A stretch of 64,000 nucleotides of DNA from Calliopum simillimum (GCA_951812925.1 OX638368.1:74806422-74870421); one strand, 5' to 3'. Positions 1 through 12,229 are shown, counted from the first letter of the stretch. Made by a program: numbers and translations. The notes: generated by a model not told the origin, from the sequence alone.

Positions 1-558
1 TTTTAGTTTTAAAGAAATTATAAACGAAAAAATGAACGAATTTAGAGGACAAAAATTCTCAGAAATTATTTGATGGCGAAGAGTTTTCAGGTTAAAATAA
101 AAAATAATTGTTTTTCAAAAACTTGAGATTATTAGTTAGGAGATTGAAAAGTTGGAGTGTCGGTAAGTTATGTCGGACTCTATTATGAATTTTTTTTATA
201 ATTCAGTATTACAGTATTACTCCAGTTAACAATACTAAAAGAATAAGCCGTATCTTTTAAATAAGGTACAGTGATATAGAATTTTTAAAATGTTTTTGTG
301 ATGTTTTTGTCTATAGGGACCTCTGTGGACAAATTTTCTATTCTATAGTTTTAACGGGCTATTCTTCTGAGTTATATAAATTGATTGACACCTTGATAAC
401 TAAAATCAATAAAGCAGTATACGAGATAGAAGACCCTCAAAGTAACTACATTTATCATGTGTACAGCGCCATCTATTGAATGTATTTCCAAAGTTTTATG
501 CCATCATATTGTCATTTTAGTAAAATGAAAGAGAAAAACTTTATAAAAACCAAAATCG
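1..558. other. left flank, no gene seen
   Basis: AT-rich sequence without a convincing reading frame. A motif reading gcgccatctattga near 468 resembles gcgccctctattga near 12261, on the other side of the 11.6 kb insertion, so both flanks may belong to the same older repeat. Confidence 0.5.
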
Positions 559-566
559 GCTCAGTA

Positions 567-690
567 TAGTGCTGCGACATCGACCGGAAAACATCGATTT
601 TTTGAACATCGATGTTTTCTGAATTAAACATCGATGTCTAGAAAACATCGCCAAAAAAAGATCGATTTTTGTCAACATCGATTACTTTTT
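567..690. repeat. subterminal ACATCGATGT repeats, left end
   Basis: Six or so copies of the self-complementary core ACATCGATGT or shortened forms (ACATCGATT, GATCGATTTT) follow the left TIR. The same cluster in opposite order lies at 12077-12212. Clusters like this near transposon ends are often transposase binding sites; that role is inferred here. Confidence 0.7.
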
Positions 691-959
691 TAATATGTTG
701 AAAACTTTGACAAAATTTATCAAATTTCTCTAAAATTTTGTTTAGAATATGGAACACTTAAATTAAATACATATATAGTAAATGGAAAATATTGCATATT
801 TTTGTATTAATTTAAATATTTCACTTTAATTTTAAATTATAGCAGCCATAAAAATTGGAATATCCTTACAAATATGTAGCTAAAACTAGTAAGGGTGTAA
901 ACTTTGGCCTGGCCAAACGTTAAATACCCTACACTGCAGTATTTTTAAAATTTTGCTCA

Positions 960-2320
960 TATGGGAGGCGCCACGCCCTCTTATCTGAGTTCGTCTAACT
1001 TTAGCTCAGAGCTTGCATTTATAGTCCTTAGTATTTGAGTGAAATTTAGTTGGATTATCTAAAAAAACGCGTTCAGTTTAGCGTTTTGAAGCTTTTGCTT
1101 ATTCCCTCTTCAGTTTATTTTTCAGAGCTTGCGCTTACAATTCGTAGTATATATGTGTATGTCGGTTGCATTGTCGTGAAAAATACTCCTGAAGTTGCAT
1201 TTTGAATATACTTTTTGTATGGGCGGTAGGCGTGTCCGTTGACTGATTTCGCTCATTTTCAATCCCACGAGCTAACTTTGACGACAGAGTCAGTGTGCCA
1301 AATTTCATTGAATTATCTTGGTTAGTTTTCCTGTAAAAAATATTTCTACGCACAGCCAGCCACCCAGCCAGCCAGCCAGACAGACGGACATGGCTATATC
1401 GACTCAGGAGGTGATGCTGATCAAGAATATATACACTTTTCTATATCTGCCACGCCTCCTTCTCTGCGTTACAAACGGAAGGACAAAGTGAATATACCCT
1501 GGGTGTAGAGTATAAAAAATGTCATTTTAACGAAACTTAAGTATATGTGACCTGGTCTATGAAAAGGGAGGCTTGCGTGCGAAAATAAGTTTTCGAGAAA
1601 ACAGCTGGTAAACTATCAAAGGTCAATTCTATGCAAATCGGCAAAAAATTCTAAAATTTTTTTTTTGACACCTAAGCACCCTTTTCATAGACCAGGTCAC
1701 TTTTATACTTTTTATAATTTTTTCCTTATTGAAAACTTAAATTTTTATACCCTACACACAGGGTATGTTCACTTTGTCCTTCCGTTTGTAACGCATAGAA
1801 GGAGGCGTGGCAGATATATAAAAGTATATATATTCTGGATCAGCGTCACCTCCTGAGTCGATATAGCCATGTCCGTCTGTCTGGCTGGCTAGCTGGCTGG
1901 GTGGATGGCTGTGTGTTGAAATACACTTTTTGGGAAAACTGAGCAAGGTAATTCAATGAAATTTGGTACACTGCCTACGTCGTCAAAGTTAGCTCGGGGG
2001 ATCGAAAATGAGCAAAATCGGTTAACGGACATACAAAAAATAAATTCAAAATGCAATTTTAGGAGTAGTATTTTTCACGACAATGCAACCAAAATACACA
2101 TAAATACTACGAATTGTAAGCACAAGCTCGGAGAAAAAACTGAGCAAACTCGGACAAGAGGGCGTGGCTCCTCCCATATAAGCAAAAGCTTCAAAACGCT
2201 ATACTGAAAGCGTTTTTTGAGATATATGAACCAAATTTGACTCAGACATTAAGAATTATAAATGAAAGCTCTCAACAAAAATTAGGTGAAATCGGACAAG
2301 GCGGCGTGGCACAAAAAAAA
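960..2320. repeat. inverted-repeat element with ~0.57 kb arms
   Basis: The left arm (about 960-1520) and right arm (about 1742-2320) are imperfect reverse complements. They include a CAGC/GCTG-rich stretch at 1360-1382 and 1880-1903, a shared segment with ggaggcgtggc, and a repeated 'accctacac' core. Short frames on both strands are mirror images of one another and are not genes. The superfamily is not clear, and no TSD was found. Confidence 0.7.
1547..1700. mobile_element. 154-bp MITE in the centre of the inverted repeat
   Basis: A perfect 22-bp inverted repeat beginning GTGACCTGGTCTATG at 1547-1568 is mirrored at 1679-1700. It occupies the spacer between the two larger arms. It is too short to code. 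It could instead be the natural centre of the larger element. Confidence 0.55.
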
Positions 2321-2653
2321 AGTATGATTTTACCAAAATTTGTAATAAACAAGGGTTTTCGTGGTGAGTGCTGCACGCTGACTTGGCTCGGCTTAGCTCG
2401 TCGGAAAATGGTGGTCGGTTGCACTCCTGACCCATTACAAAAAGTATAAAATGCGTGCATAGGATGACTTCAAAAGAAAAGGAAAATGGAGAAAGAATAA
2501 AAAACTACTTTACACAAAACAATTCGACACTTTCACATGGGCAGCAGTTCAAATCAATTCCAAATGTGCATTCATTTCATCATGCATTGGGCGGCCCACC
2601 CTTTGACCGTGGGGTCACCATTGGCGTACTTTATGCCCATCTGTTTTCAAGTA

Positions 2654-3627
2654 CAGTGAAAGTCGCTTATAACAATGGTCAAGGGACCGCACAAAGTCGG
2701 TCGCTTTAACCGGCGGTCGTTATATCCGATGTAAACGCTAATGTATAAAATAAAAAACGATGTTTGCAATTGCTATCAATTTTATTAAAATTACGTACTC
2801 AATGCAATCCTTTAAAAACAAAACTGAATTAACCCTATTTTGCATGCAGTAAATACATCACGCTTCGTTTGAACACATAAAAGTTTTTTAAAATCGGTCA
2901 ACGAGCTAATCGATTTTCAAAGTTAATTTCAGTTACCAAATGGTATTCACGTCTGAATCAAAAAAAAAATTCCCATTTGTTTGCAGACTCAAAAGTGGTA
3001 TTTTCGAAAATTCTACCTATTGTGTTTTTAAGGATTTTTTTAAATTTTTTTTGTTGAAAAAAAATATTAATTTTTACGGGTTTTTACAAATTTATGAACA
3101 AACAAAACAAGGAAACAAATTAACAAAGTAAATTTCGATGCTGAATCTGACCTATCTTGTATGGTTTTCGAGAAATCTTAACCTTAAAGTTTGTTTTTTC
3201 GAAATTTTTGTGGATAACACATTGTTAATGGGTTTATAATAGTACAAAGAAATCTCTCCTTCTGAGGCCAGATACGGATTTAACATTGTAATTTACATTA
3301 AAAATTACTTTTTTTGTTTTTGCGGTTGCTAATTTAAAAAAAAACTCAAAAAATTAATTTTCTTTTCGACGAAAAAAGTTCAAATAAAATTCATAAAAAG
3401 CCTACAACTTATTTTCAATTGTTTTTTTTTTTATTCATTTTCAAATGTCGTCGCTATAAGCGACAAAAAACACAAATATGTGGCAAAATGCAGTCGTTAC
3501 ATCCGGCTTGTCGCTATATCCGACGGTCGTTATAACCGACAAAATGCTCATAAGGTTTATGTAGAAACCAACCAAACAACTGAGAAAGGGTCGTTATAAG
3601 CGGAGTCGTTATAGGCGACTTTCACTG
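2654..3627. mobile_element. pogo/Tigger-like non-autonomous element
   Basis: The termini CAGTGAAAGTCGC and its reverse complement are flanked by TA on both sides (2652-2653 and 3628-3629), as in Tc1/mariner/pogo elements; CAGT ends favour pogo/Tigger. Both ends carry variants of GTCGTTATAACCGAC (GTCGCTATAAGCGAC, GTCGCTATATCCGAC and others). At 974 bp with no transposase frame it is a deletion derivative or MITE. Confidence 0.7.
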
Positions 3628-3629
3628 TA

Positions 3630-4139
3630 TGCCCCGAATCCACACACTCTTTACTGCATACCCTTAACCTTTAGAATTTTACGCCTACTGCATCATAATT
3701 GAATAACACTTTCACAATTTAAGACAAATTGACATTTTTATTACATATGCAAATTATGATACGCTAAAAAAATTCACAGATGATAAATAGAAAAAATAGA
3801 AAAAAAATAAAATGAAATCGATATAGACAATATTAACAGCAATTACAAATATTTCTATTATTACTATCTTTCTTCTTATTTTTGTGAAATACATACAAAA
3901 AAAATTCCACTTAATTACTGATCATGACTTCTTCTTTAACTAATTTCTTTTAACATTATTTTTTTTTAAATTATTTTTTTTTTTTATATTAAATTTTTAA
4001 AAGATTTTGATTATAGGTCGCAAAGTGGGTTAAGTGAACTTAAAGAAACACTATAAAACACACATAACGACTATAATAAATAATAATATAAAATATGCAC
4101 AGAAAGGATGATAATATTTAAGAATCTTAATTAATATAT
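3630..4139. other. AT-rich spacer, no gene seen
   Basis: Low-complexity A/T-rich sequence ending in an (AT)n tract at about 4133-4147, which serves as the target of the next element. No coding sign or further structure was noticed. Confidence 0.5.
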
Positions 4140-5203
4140 ATATATATTAGAGAGGATCAATTCATTTTGACTTAGTAACATCCAGTTTCGGATTCTACGT
4201 CAAATTTCATGTAAAAAACTCCTAGGGACCATATATGTGCGGTGAATTTCGAGCCGCCTTAAAATCGTTTGAAGTTTTGAGTGTTTTTTTCTACTGCGAG
4301 ATTGTCTTTGAAAATTTAGATCTTCCGAACGATTTATTGTAGGACAATGATCTTGGCTTCTTTGGAAAGGTGTTGCTGCGTTTTATCAATTTATGGCTAA
4401 TTTTTTGAAAAACGTCATCGGGTTCTAAAGTTATGACCTTCTGAATGAAGATATATGAAAAATTTATACTTAATGTATTAGAAATCACATCTTCTTCGAA
4501 TAAAAAATTTTAACTTTTAAATTTTTTTATAGAGCATAAAAATACCTTTCTTACGAGGGTCTATTCATCAAGATACAACTAGCCATTCCAAAGCTATGAC
4601 ACTTTTGAATGATGTCAGTTGAGAACTTCATACAAAGTGTATTAAAAATCACATCTTTTGAAAAAAAAAAAATTTTTACTTTAAAATTTTTTTATAGCGC
4701 ATAAAAATACCTTTCCAACGCAGGTCTGCTTTTCAAGATACGGCTAGCCATTCTAAAGTTATAATCTTTTGAATGAAAGCAGATTCTGAATTTAGTGTAT
4801 GAACAAGCGAAATATTTTTTCTGCTAATTTAGAAGCAAGTAATTTAGTAGGTTTATTCACTAAATCCGAATTAGAGTGGTAATTTTTCATCCGATCTTGG
4901 ACCGCGAGGGTTCAAAACTTTTGTAATAAAATACGTTATTGATGAAAATAATAAAATTTTTACTTTCTAAATTTTTCAGTCCGGAAATGGGTTCTGTATA
5001 ATACTGAGAGATATCCTTTCATTAAAGGCTTATAATTTGGAGAGAAGGGACTAAATGTAAAAATGATTAAAGTACGGACTTTTGGTGATAGTTTAAGCTA
5101 TCCGTATCAAATGACAAAAAATAATTTTACTTTAAGTGGTTTTAGTTATTTAGCTTTAAGTAGGTCTCAAAAAAGTATTTTCTTCACTTTTGGGAGGGAA
5201 TAA

Positions 5204-5290
5204 CTCAGGATCCTGACAAGATACAAAAAAACCAAGCCCAGAATCGTAATAAGGAGATTTCATTCTACAATAAACGGATATAAAAACAAA
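5204..5290 (+). repeat. ~90-bp module, direct copy 1
   Basis: This segment (aactcaggatcctgacaag... to ...ggatataaaaac) recurs as a direct copy at 7298-7388, on the other side of the gypsy fragment, and inverted at about 7592-7680. Related copies lie near 31977-32050, 41360-41440 and 47020-47100. Confidence 0.7.
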
Positions 5291-5877
5291 TTATTTTGAT
5301 AACTTTTTATTAATTGAAAAAAGGAGTTAAGATCAAGACTTTTTTGCGTTATCGCATTAAAATGCAAATACAACATCGCTGAGGAACGGAAAATTACTTT
5401 TTCCTAAAACAAAAAACACTTTTGTTTGTGTTGACGTTACACTGCATCAACAAAAACTCAATAGCAATACATACTTGTAAAAATTGAATTAAATTGAATT
5501 TTGACCAAAAAAGTGTGCCTTTTGACCTATAGTGCAGTGGTTGAAAAAAAAATAACCAAGTTGAGTGATTAAATTCGCACAGTGGTTAAAAAATAATAAC
5601 CAAGTTGAGTGATAAATTCGCACAGTGGTTAAAAAAAAAAAAATTACCAAGTTGAGTGATTCAATTCGCACAGTGGTTAAATGATTAAATTCGCACAGTA
5701 TTTCATGAAAATTTTTAAGAGAAAATGAGTTGTGTGAACTTAAATGTTTACAAAATATGGAACATGAATGTAATTTGATTGTTAGGGAGAATTAAACGTA
5801 AATCATCCGTACCTATAGCCTAACAATATTTAGGTTATTAAACATTTCGGAAATATTAATGAATACAAAATTTTGTA

Positions 5878-6195
5878 TTGGGATTTGAGTTTGAAAATTG
5901 GAAAAAAATTAAATTTAAAAGACTAATCAAGTTATTATTGTATAAAATATTTTCAGATTCAAATAAATTCGGATTAGTAGTTAATCCATTCATTTATGAT
6001 GCATATGATGAAAACAGTGGTTATGGTTGGAAAAGCTGGGTGAAATCTTTTGAATATTTCTTAAGGGCTGGGAAAATAATCGACAACGAAGAAAAATTTG
6101 CATTGTTGTTACATTTAGCTGGACCAAAAATACAGGAAATTTACGATGCATATGAAAATGAGGCCGAAGTTGAAAATGCGATTCGTGGTCCATGA
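5878..6195 (+). pseudogene. Ty3/gypsy gag fragment
   Basis: A 105-residue frame contains SWVKSFEYFLRAGKI, then EEKFALLLHLAGPKIQEIYD at about residues 65-90. This pattern (W..RFE.YL.A..I.D...K..LLL.LAG...Q.I.D) is typical of the capsid region of Ty3/gypsy-like retrotransposon Gag, which packages the element RNA. The usual gag is several hundred residues; here only a piece survives, with no zinc knuckle and no LTR found. The upstream part of the frame is low complexity and may not belong. It lies between the arms of the hAT-like element at 4148-8737, so the retroelement fragment was captured by or inserted into that element. The assignment rests on motif resemblance only. Confidence 0.6.
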
Positions 6196-6236
6196 TCCAT
6201 GAATTTTTCTTGCCAAAAACTGTGTCAAAACTGTGA

Positions 6237-6455
6237 TTGATTCAGCGCAAAGGTACTAATAAAGAATTCAGTACATATGGATATTATTCACTATCAGTTG
6301 AGAGCATAGTTGAAGCACAAATTCAAATTGGAACGAATGTGGTCACGGCTGATTTTTATATTTTGGACCGGCCAGGAAAAATATTAATTGGCTTGATCGT
6401 AGTTAAACAATTTAAAGTGCTGAGAATACTTAAACTGGAAAATTTCCAAATGTGA
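6237..6455 (+). pseudogene. Ty3/gypsy aspartic protease C-terminal fragment
   Basis: The 72-residue frame ends ...VESIVEAQIQIGTNVVTADFYILDRPGKILIGLIVVKQFKVLRIL. The run of alternating hydrophobic strands followed by 'ILIG' and 'VLRI' matches the distal half of retropepsin-like proteases in gypsy polyproteins (usually ..G..LLG...A..LGVLRI). The catalytic D-T/S-G motif would be upstream and is missing. It follows the gag fragment by about 40 bases on the same strand, in gag-pol order. A further stretch near 6765-6840 can be read as VQPAVHPL, faintly like the start of a gypsy reverse transcriptase, but that is too weak to annotate alone. No function is expected. Confidence 0.5.
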
Positions 6456-7297
6456 ACAGAAATATACGTGACAAGTTTACTAAAAATTTTTCAACCACTC
6501 GAAATAAAAAGTAGGAAAGGAATATGCTGATAAGCGACGGAGACTAAGTATTAATAAAGTTCAGATCAGATCAACTGACCATATTCCAACAAAACATCTA
6601 CCATAACCATAAACTGTTTAAAAGAAATGTTAAAAAGAAAAGAGTGATGTAGTATCTTATGATTTGAATGTCATAAATAATAATATACTTCACTTGAATG
6701 TGAGACAGCAAACTGTAAAGTCGATTTTATATATATTCTACAATACGTGTTGTAGATGATCTCTTTAAAGCAGCACCAGTTGCTGTACAGCCAGCTGTTC
6801 ATCCACTAAAGGACCTACTTATATTTTGTGAATTAATAAAACAAGTATTAAAGGTCTAGTTCACAAGAGGATGACACACGACAATAGACACCCCAAGTTC
6901 CTTGGAGGAAAAGTTGTGTCAAGATTCCTAGAAAAGTAGTTAATTTTTGCTAACTTTACTGCCGCAGTAACTCGATTAACACAGAAATTAGCTCGAGAAT
7001 AAGAGCGCTTTTGTCGTGCTTCCACTTTTGATACGATTTATTCCTGACGTAAATGAGTCTACGTACGTTTTAAGTAAACCAAGGTCATTGTTCATTTTTA
7101 ATTATGATCCTTTCAATAGGAACATGTTTCTCAAAAAGGCAGTTGAAATCAGAAAAATATTTATATTTAGAGTTGACATCTACCAAGCGTAAACAGCCAC
7201 CCCAATTTTAAAACGCTTTTGGAACAATTTTACTTAATCGACTGTTGTTGTTTTTTTTTTTTTTTTTTTGGCTCTGGGAATTAATTACAACAACAGT

Positions 7298-7685
7298 AAC
7301 TCAGGATCCTGACATGATACAAAAAAACCAAGGTCGACCAGAGTCGTAATAAGGAGATTTCATTCTACCATAAATGGATATAAAAACCGAGGACGGAAAA
7401 CTATGGTTGAACTGGACGGGGGTTATAGGATAAAAAAACTGGACCAATGAAATATAGGAGCACCAAAAACTGAGCATATAGGTTAACCCAAAGTAACAAG
7501 AAATAGAATGTTGCCAGGATCTGCGGTGGTCCATTTTTTATCCCCTAACCTCCGTTCAGTCCAACCACAGTTTTCCGTCCTCGGTTTTTAAAGCCGTTTA
7601 TGGTAGAATGGAATCTCCTTATTACGACTATGAGCTTGGTTTTTTTGTATCTTGTCAGGATCCTGAGTTATTCCCTCCCAAAAGT
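7298..7685. repeat. short inverted repeat inside the hAT-like element
   Basis: About 135 bases at 7298-7434 are mirrored at 7540-7685, including the aactcaggatcctgac module and the cgaggacggaaaac segment. The arms pair around a 100-base loop. The right arm here is also the innermost part of the right TIR of the larger element. Confidence 0.7.
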
Positions 7686-8745
7686 GAAGAAAATACTTTT
7701 TTGAGACCTACTTAAAGCTAAATAACTAAAACCACTTAAAGTAAAATTATTTTTTGTCATTTGATACGGATAGCTTAAACTATCACCAAAAGTCCGTACT
7801 TTAATCATTTTTACATTTAGTCCCTTCTCTCCAAATTATAAGCCTTTAATGAAAGGATATCTCTCAGTATTATACAGAACCCATTTCCGGACTGAAAAAT
7901 TTAGAAAGTAAAAATTTTATTATTTTCATCAATAACGTATTTTATTACAAAAGTTTTGAACCCTCGCGGTCCAAGATCGGATGAAAAATTACCACTCTAA
8001 TTCGGATTTAGTGAATAAACCTACTAAATTACTTGCTTCTAAATTAGCAGAAAAAATATTTCGCTTGTTCATACACTAAATTCAGAATCTGCTTTCATTC
8101 AAAAGATTATAACTTTAGAATGGCTAGCCGTATCTTGAAAAGCAGACCTGCGTTGGAAAGGTATTTTTATGCGCTATAAAAAAATTTTAAAGTAAAAATT
8201 TTTTTTTTTTTCGAAAGATGTGATTTTTAATACACTTTGTATGAAGTTCTCAACTGACGTCATTCAAAAGTGTCATAGCTTTGGAATGGCTAGTTGTATC
8301 TTGATGAATAGACCCTCGTAAGAAAGGTATTTTTATGCTCTATAAAAAAATTTAAAAGTTAAAATTTTTTATTCGAAGAAGATGTGATTTCTAATACATT
8401 AAGTATAAATTTTTCATATATCTTCATTCAGAAGGTCATAACTTTAGAACCCGATGACGTTTTTCAAAAATTAGCCATAAGTTGATAAAATGCAGCAACA
8501 CCTTTCCAAAGAGGCCAAGATCATTGTACTACAATAAATCGTTCGGAAGATCTAATTTTTCAAAGACAATCTCGCAGTAGAAAAAAACACTCACAACTTC
8601 AAACGATTTTTAGGCGCCTCGAAATTCACCGCACATATATGGTCCCTAGGAGTTTTTTACATGAAATTTGACGTAGAATCCGAAACTGGATGCTACCAGG
8701 TCAAAAAAGTTAGTTTCGAACAATTTGATCCGCTCTAATATATAT

Positions 8746-10436
8746 ATACCGAGAGTATGTTCTTATTATTTAACTTTCTTCTTTTATATTAAACCTAATA
8801 TTATGTCTTTTTTTTTATGTAGTTATAATTTTCCAATTTCACATTCTCTGTTTTTTTTATTAATCCTTTTTCTTACGTTTACTTTAGATTTCCAAATTGT
8901 TCCTTGACTTGAAACTAGTTGCAAATATTTAAACTTAATTCTGTTTTACATTTTGTTTGCAAACCAACCATTTTTTTTGTAACTAATTTCCATAGGACAC
9001 AAATCTTTGTATATTTCACTGATCCTTTTACAAAACTAGATTCTATTTCTTAAATGCGGGATTTATGGAAATCACGGATTATTTCTTTTTCTTTGGCGCA
9101 ACTGTCATTTTTTCTTCTATTTCCAAAATCTACATAACTTTCGCTCTTCTTCACTGGTCGACACTCGTAACCTTGTCGGACTATGGTACCGAATTCCTAC
9201 CAGGACCTCAAGTCGAATTGTGGGAGCTAACTAACTGGATCAATTATAAGACTGTGACGCAAAAAAAAACTAAAATACCGCACTTTAGACTTACAGGATT
9301 TTCTTAATTTTAAACAAAACTGTCAACGTAATCATCAATTTTACATTTTTTTTTTTTCTTTTTTATGCTAATACATTCTAAATAAACTTTGGTTTGGAAT
9401 ATTCAAAGAGACAATAACACAATCTAACACGAATTTTCATTGTTCTTACTCTTTCCTTAAAAATCCATACGGTTTAACGTCCCTGTGTAGCAAATATTAT
9501 TAGCATGCGACAGCGCTGGTAACAGCAAATATACCATAAAAATGCAAATGGTTTCGGCTACAACTTGCAGTATTTGAAGTATTGAAATCTTGGTGACAAT
9601 TTCCACCGCTGGGTCTTTTCTGGTTGCACGAATTTACTTAGTGGTCAAGAATGGATCTGATACTGGACGATCCGCTGCATTTGTTGTTTTCTAAGCCCGA
9701 TGTATCGTAGGCTTAGTTTTGATGTTCTCAAAAATTGGATCTGAGACTTCTTACAGCCTTTTGGTCATTAATTGCGGCTTTCAAATAAATGTATGGGATT
9801 TTACCCGGAGCACATCTGCTCTCAAAAATGATCACTTTCTGCTGCAGCTTATTTCTTTTTGATGCTTTTAAGGCTTGATAAGTTGTGTTCACTTTTTGGA
9901 GTATCAATGGTGATACCACATGTATGATTTTATTAACTTAATGTGTAAACTTATTAGTGCTTACTTTATGATTTGCACCTTACTCGTTTCGCTGCTATAT
10001 CCAGAAAGAAAGATGAATTCGGAAAATGTCCGCTGGCTACCAAAAACCTCAGGTCTTCCTTTTTGGTTTTTTTATTTCGTTTATTGAACTTGGATGCAAT
10101 TGCTTGTCATTTCTTCGATACTCGTTTCTTGGGACCATTCACTTGGTCAGATTTTTAAAGTAGGTTCTACACATCAAATTTTTTTTTCCAATGTGGCCGT
10201 CACAAATTTCAGAAAATAACCCCAAAACCCTAAAAATATCTGTCAGATTTTTTAAAAAAACGTTTCCATAGATGTATGGAATCGTTTCCCAATCACTTTT
10301 CCATAGACGAAAGGAAACGCGCCAAAGAATGTGATAAAATATTCAACAGAAACATCGTTTACACAAAAATTACTTAAACATTTTATCCAACCAAAGCCAA
10401 CAATAAGCTTAAATCCGGACCTGCACACAACTTGTA
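8746..10436. other. no recognisable gene
   Basis: This 1.7 kb part of the 11.6 kb composite has patches of less AT-rich sequence (about 9430-10150) that look like decayed coding DNA. Frames of 60-80 residues on either strand carry no motif I can name. It might hold the remains of the missing transposase, but nothing in it shows this. Confidence 0.4.
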
Positions 10437-11781
10437 GCCCAGGAAAATAAGACGAAAAAAGAGCTTCTGTGCGAAAAAATTCCCAGTGGAAATTTTTCAC
10501 CGGAATTGTCTTTATTTATGCATGATACACAAACTGTGAAAAGTCCATTGCAAAGTCGTGTGCGCATTAAAAGTTATTAAGGCTCAAAGGTCGCTAAAAT
10601 CAGTTTTTTGCAAATATCTCGCTAATGCTAACTTTTACAGAAAAATGTTGGTCTCCAATTTCGTAGCACAGGAAATTTCCTACAAAAGTACGTTAAAAGT
10701 ATTTGCGTACAACTTCTAGTTTAGGAGATCACCCAATTTAAAAAGTTGTTAACAGTTATGATATGAAATACTACCTATGAGTTCATATTAAAATATCTTA
10801 CTTTTTAAATTGCAATAACTCTCCAATGAGAAGTTGTACAAACAAAATTAAAATTCCGTATGAAAGATAATTTAATTTTCTATATACCGTACCAAATTTT
10901 TTTTTCGAACGCCTCATGACCTTAAAAATATTCTTGAATAACCGTTAAGGCTTCGAAATTACTGGTTTTTTAAGGATATCTGCGAATTGGTAAGTACTAC
11001 GATTAAAAGTAATAGCACCAAATTTGTAGAGAATTACAAGATCTACAAAAAATAAGCGATATGTGTACACATAGAAGTAACCGTATAGAAGATATTCAAT
11101 AGAAACCGGTTTTTTGGCATTTTAAGGGTTTTTTTGGAATATCTTCTAAACGGCTACTTCTATGTGTACACATATCGCTTATTTTTTGTAGATCTTGTAA
11201 TTCTCTACAAATTTGGTCTCATTACTTTTTATCGTAGTACTTACCAATTCGCAGATATCCTTAAAAAACCAATTATTTCGAAGCCTTAACGGTTATTCAA
11301 GAATATTTTTAAGGTCATGAGCCGTTCGAAAAAAAATTTTTGTACGGTATATAGAAAATGTAATTATCTTTCAAACGGCATTTTAATTTTGTTTATACAA
11401 CTTCTCATTAAAGAGTTATTGCAATTTAAAAAGTAAGATATTTTAATATGAACTCATAGGTAGTATTTCATATCATAACTGTTAACAACTTTTCAAATTG
11501 GGTGATCTCCTAAACTAGAAGTCGTACGCAAATACTTTTAACGTATTTTTGTAGGAAATTTCCTGTGCTACAAAATTGGAGACCAACATTTCTCTGTAAG
11601 CATTAGCGAGATATTTGCAAAAAACTGATTTTAGCGACCTTTGAGCCTAAATAACTTTTTATGCGCACACGACTTTGCAATGGATTTTTCACAGTTTGTG
11701 TATCATGCATAAATAAAGACAATTCCGGTGAAAAAATTCCACTGGGAATTTTTACGCAGAAAATGTCTTATTTTCCTGGGC
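10437..11781. mobile_element. 1.35 kb near-perfect palindromic (foldback) element
   Basis: The left arm (10437 to about 11098) and right arm (about 11135-11781) are reverse complements along their whole length with few mismatches, around a spacer of about 35 bases. The ends read GCCCAGGAAAATAAG and its complement, flanked by TA on both sides (10435-10436 and 11782-11783; TTG also repeats). It does not code. A relative occurs at about 24180-25290. Confidence 0.75.
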
Positions 11782-11999
11782 TATTGTATGATACAAGCAA
11801 GCCAATGTGTTGGCTGTAACGTTGTGTACACAGTAGCCTGTGCAACAACTTACAACATGAGCGAAGCAGTTGGCAAACAAGTTGCAAGCTACGAACATTC
11901 GAACAAACGAGCAAACAAACGACGGAATTCTCGAAAAGGTTCGAACAGCTCTTTGCACACCCTTAATAGTAAGTAGTTCCGATTTTGAATGCGAATTGT

Positions 12000-12080
12000 C
12001 TAAGCAAAATTTGTGCAAACAAAACTTGTGAAAACAAAATTTGTGCAAACGAAATTTGTGAAAACAGAATTTGTGAAAAC
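12000..12080 (+). repeat. minisatellite, ~18-bp unit
   Basis: About five copies of a unit like caaaatttgtgcaaacaa lie just inside the right subterminal repeats of the 11.6 kb composite. Confidence 0.7.
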
Positions 12081-12212
12081 ATCGAATAAAAACATCGAGG
12101 CAAAAAATCGATTTTGCAAAAAATCGAACTTTAAACATCGATGTTAAAAACAGTCGATGTTCTTGCAAAACATCGATGTTTCATCAACATCGATGTCGAT
12201 GTCGCAGCACTA
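12077..12212. repeat. subterminal ACATCGATGT repeats, right end
   Basis: Mirror-image counterpart of the cluster at 567-690, with six or more ATCGAT-containing units running up to the right TIR. Confidence 0.7.
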
Positions 12213-12229
12213 GCTCAGTACTACAGGAG

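Larger units (their letters stand above)
4148..8737. mobile_element. hAT-like element with ~1.1 kb terminal inverted repeats
   Basis: The left arm (4148 to about 5290) and right arm (about 7560-8737) are reverse complements with only scattered mismatches. The ends read TAGAGAGGATCAA and its near complement, flanked by ATATATAT on both sides. An 8-bp TSD and TAGAG end fit hAT, but the TSD is low complexity and so weaker evidence. The spacer holds decayed Ty3/gypsy coding fragments (5878-6455 and perhaps to about 6860) and an extra inverted repeat at 7298-7685. Confidence 0.65.
567..12212. mobile_element. 11.6 kb hAT-like composite transposon
   Basis: The two ends are an 18-bp perfect inverted repeat, TAGTGCTGCGACATCGAC, and they are flanked by the same 8 bases, GCTCAGTA (559-566 and 12213-12220). 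An 8-bp TSD and a TIR starting TAGTG fit the hAT superfamily. The interior is mostly other repeats: an inverted-repeat element, a pogo-like element, a second hAT-like element with gypsy remnants, and a palindromic element. No hAT transposase could be read, so the element is non-autonomous or its gene has decayed. The boundary call rests on TIR plus TSD and is strong; the superfamily is inferred from those two traits only. Confidence 0.75.

Noticed and set aside
9065..9307. 80-codon frame as a host gene
   Set aside because: Low-complexity start, no recognised domain, inside a transposon composite.
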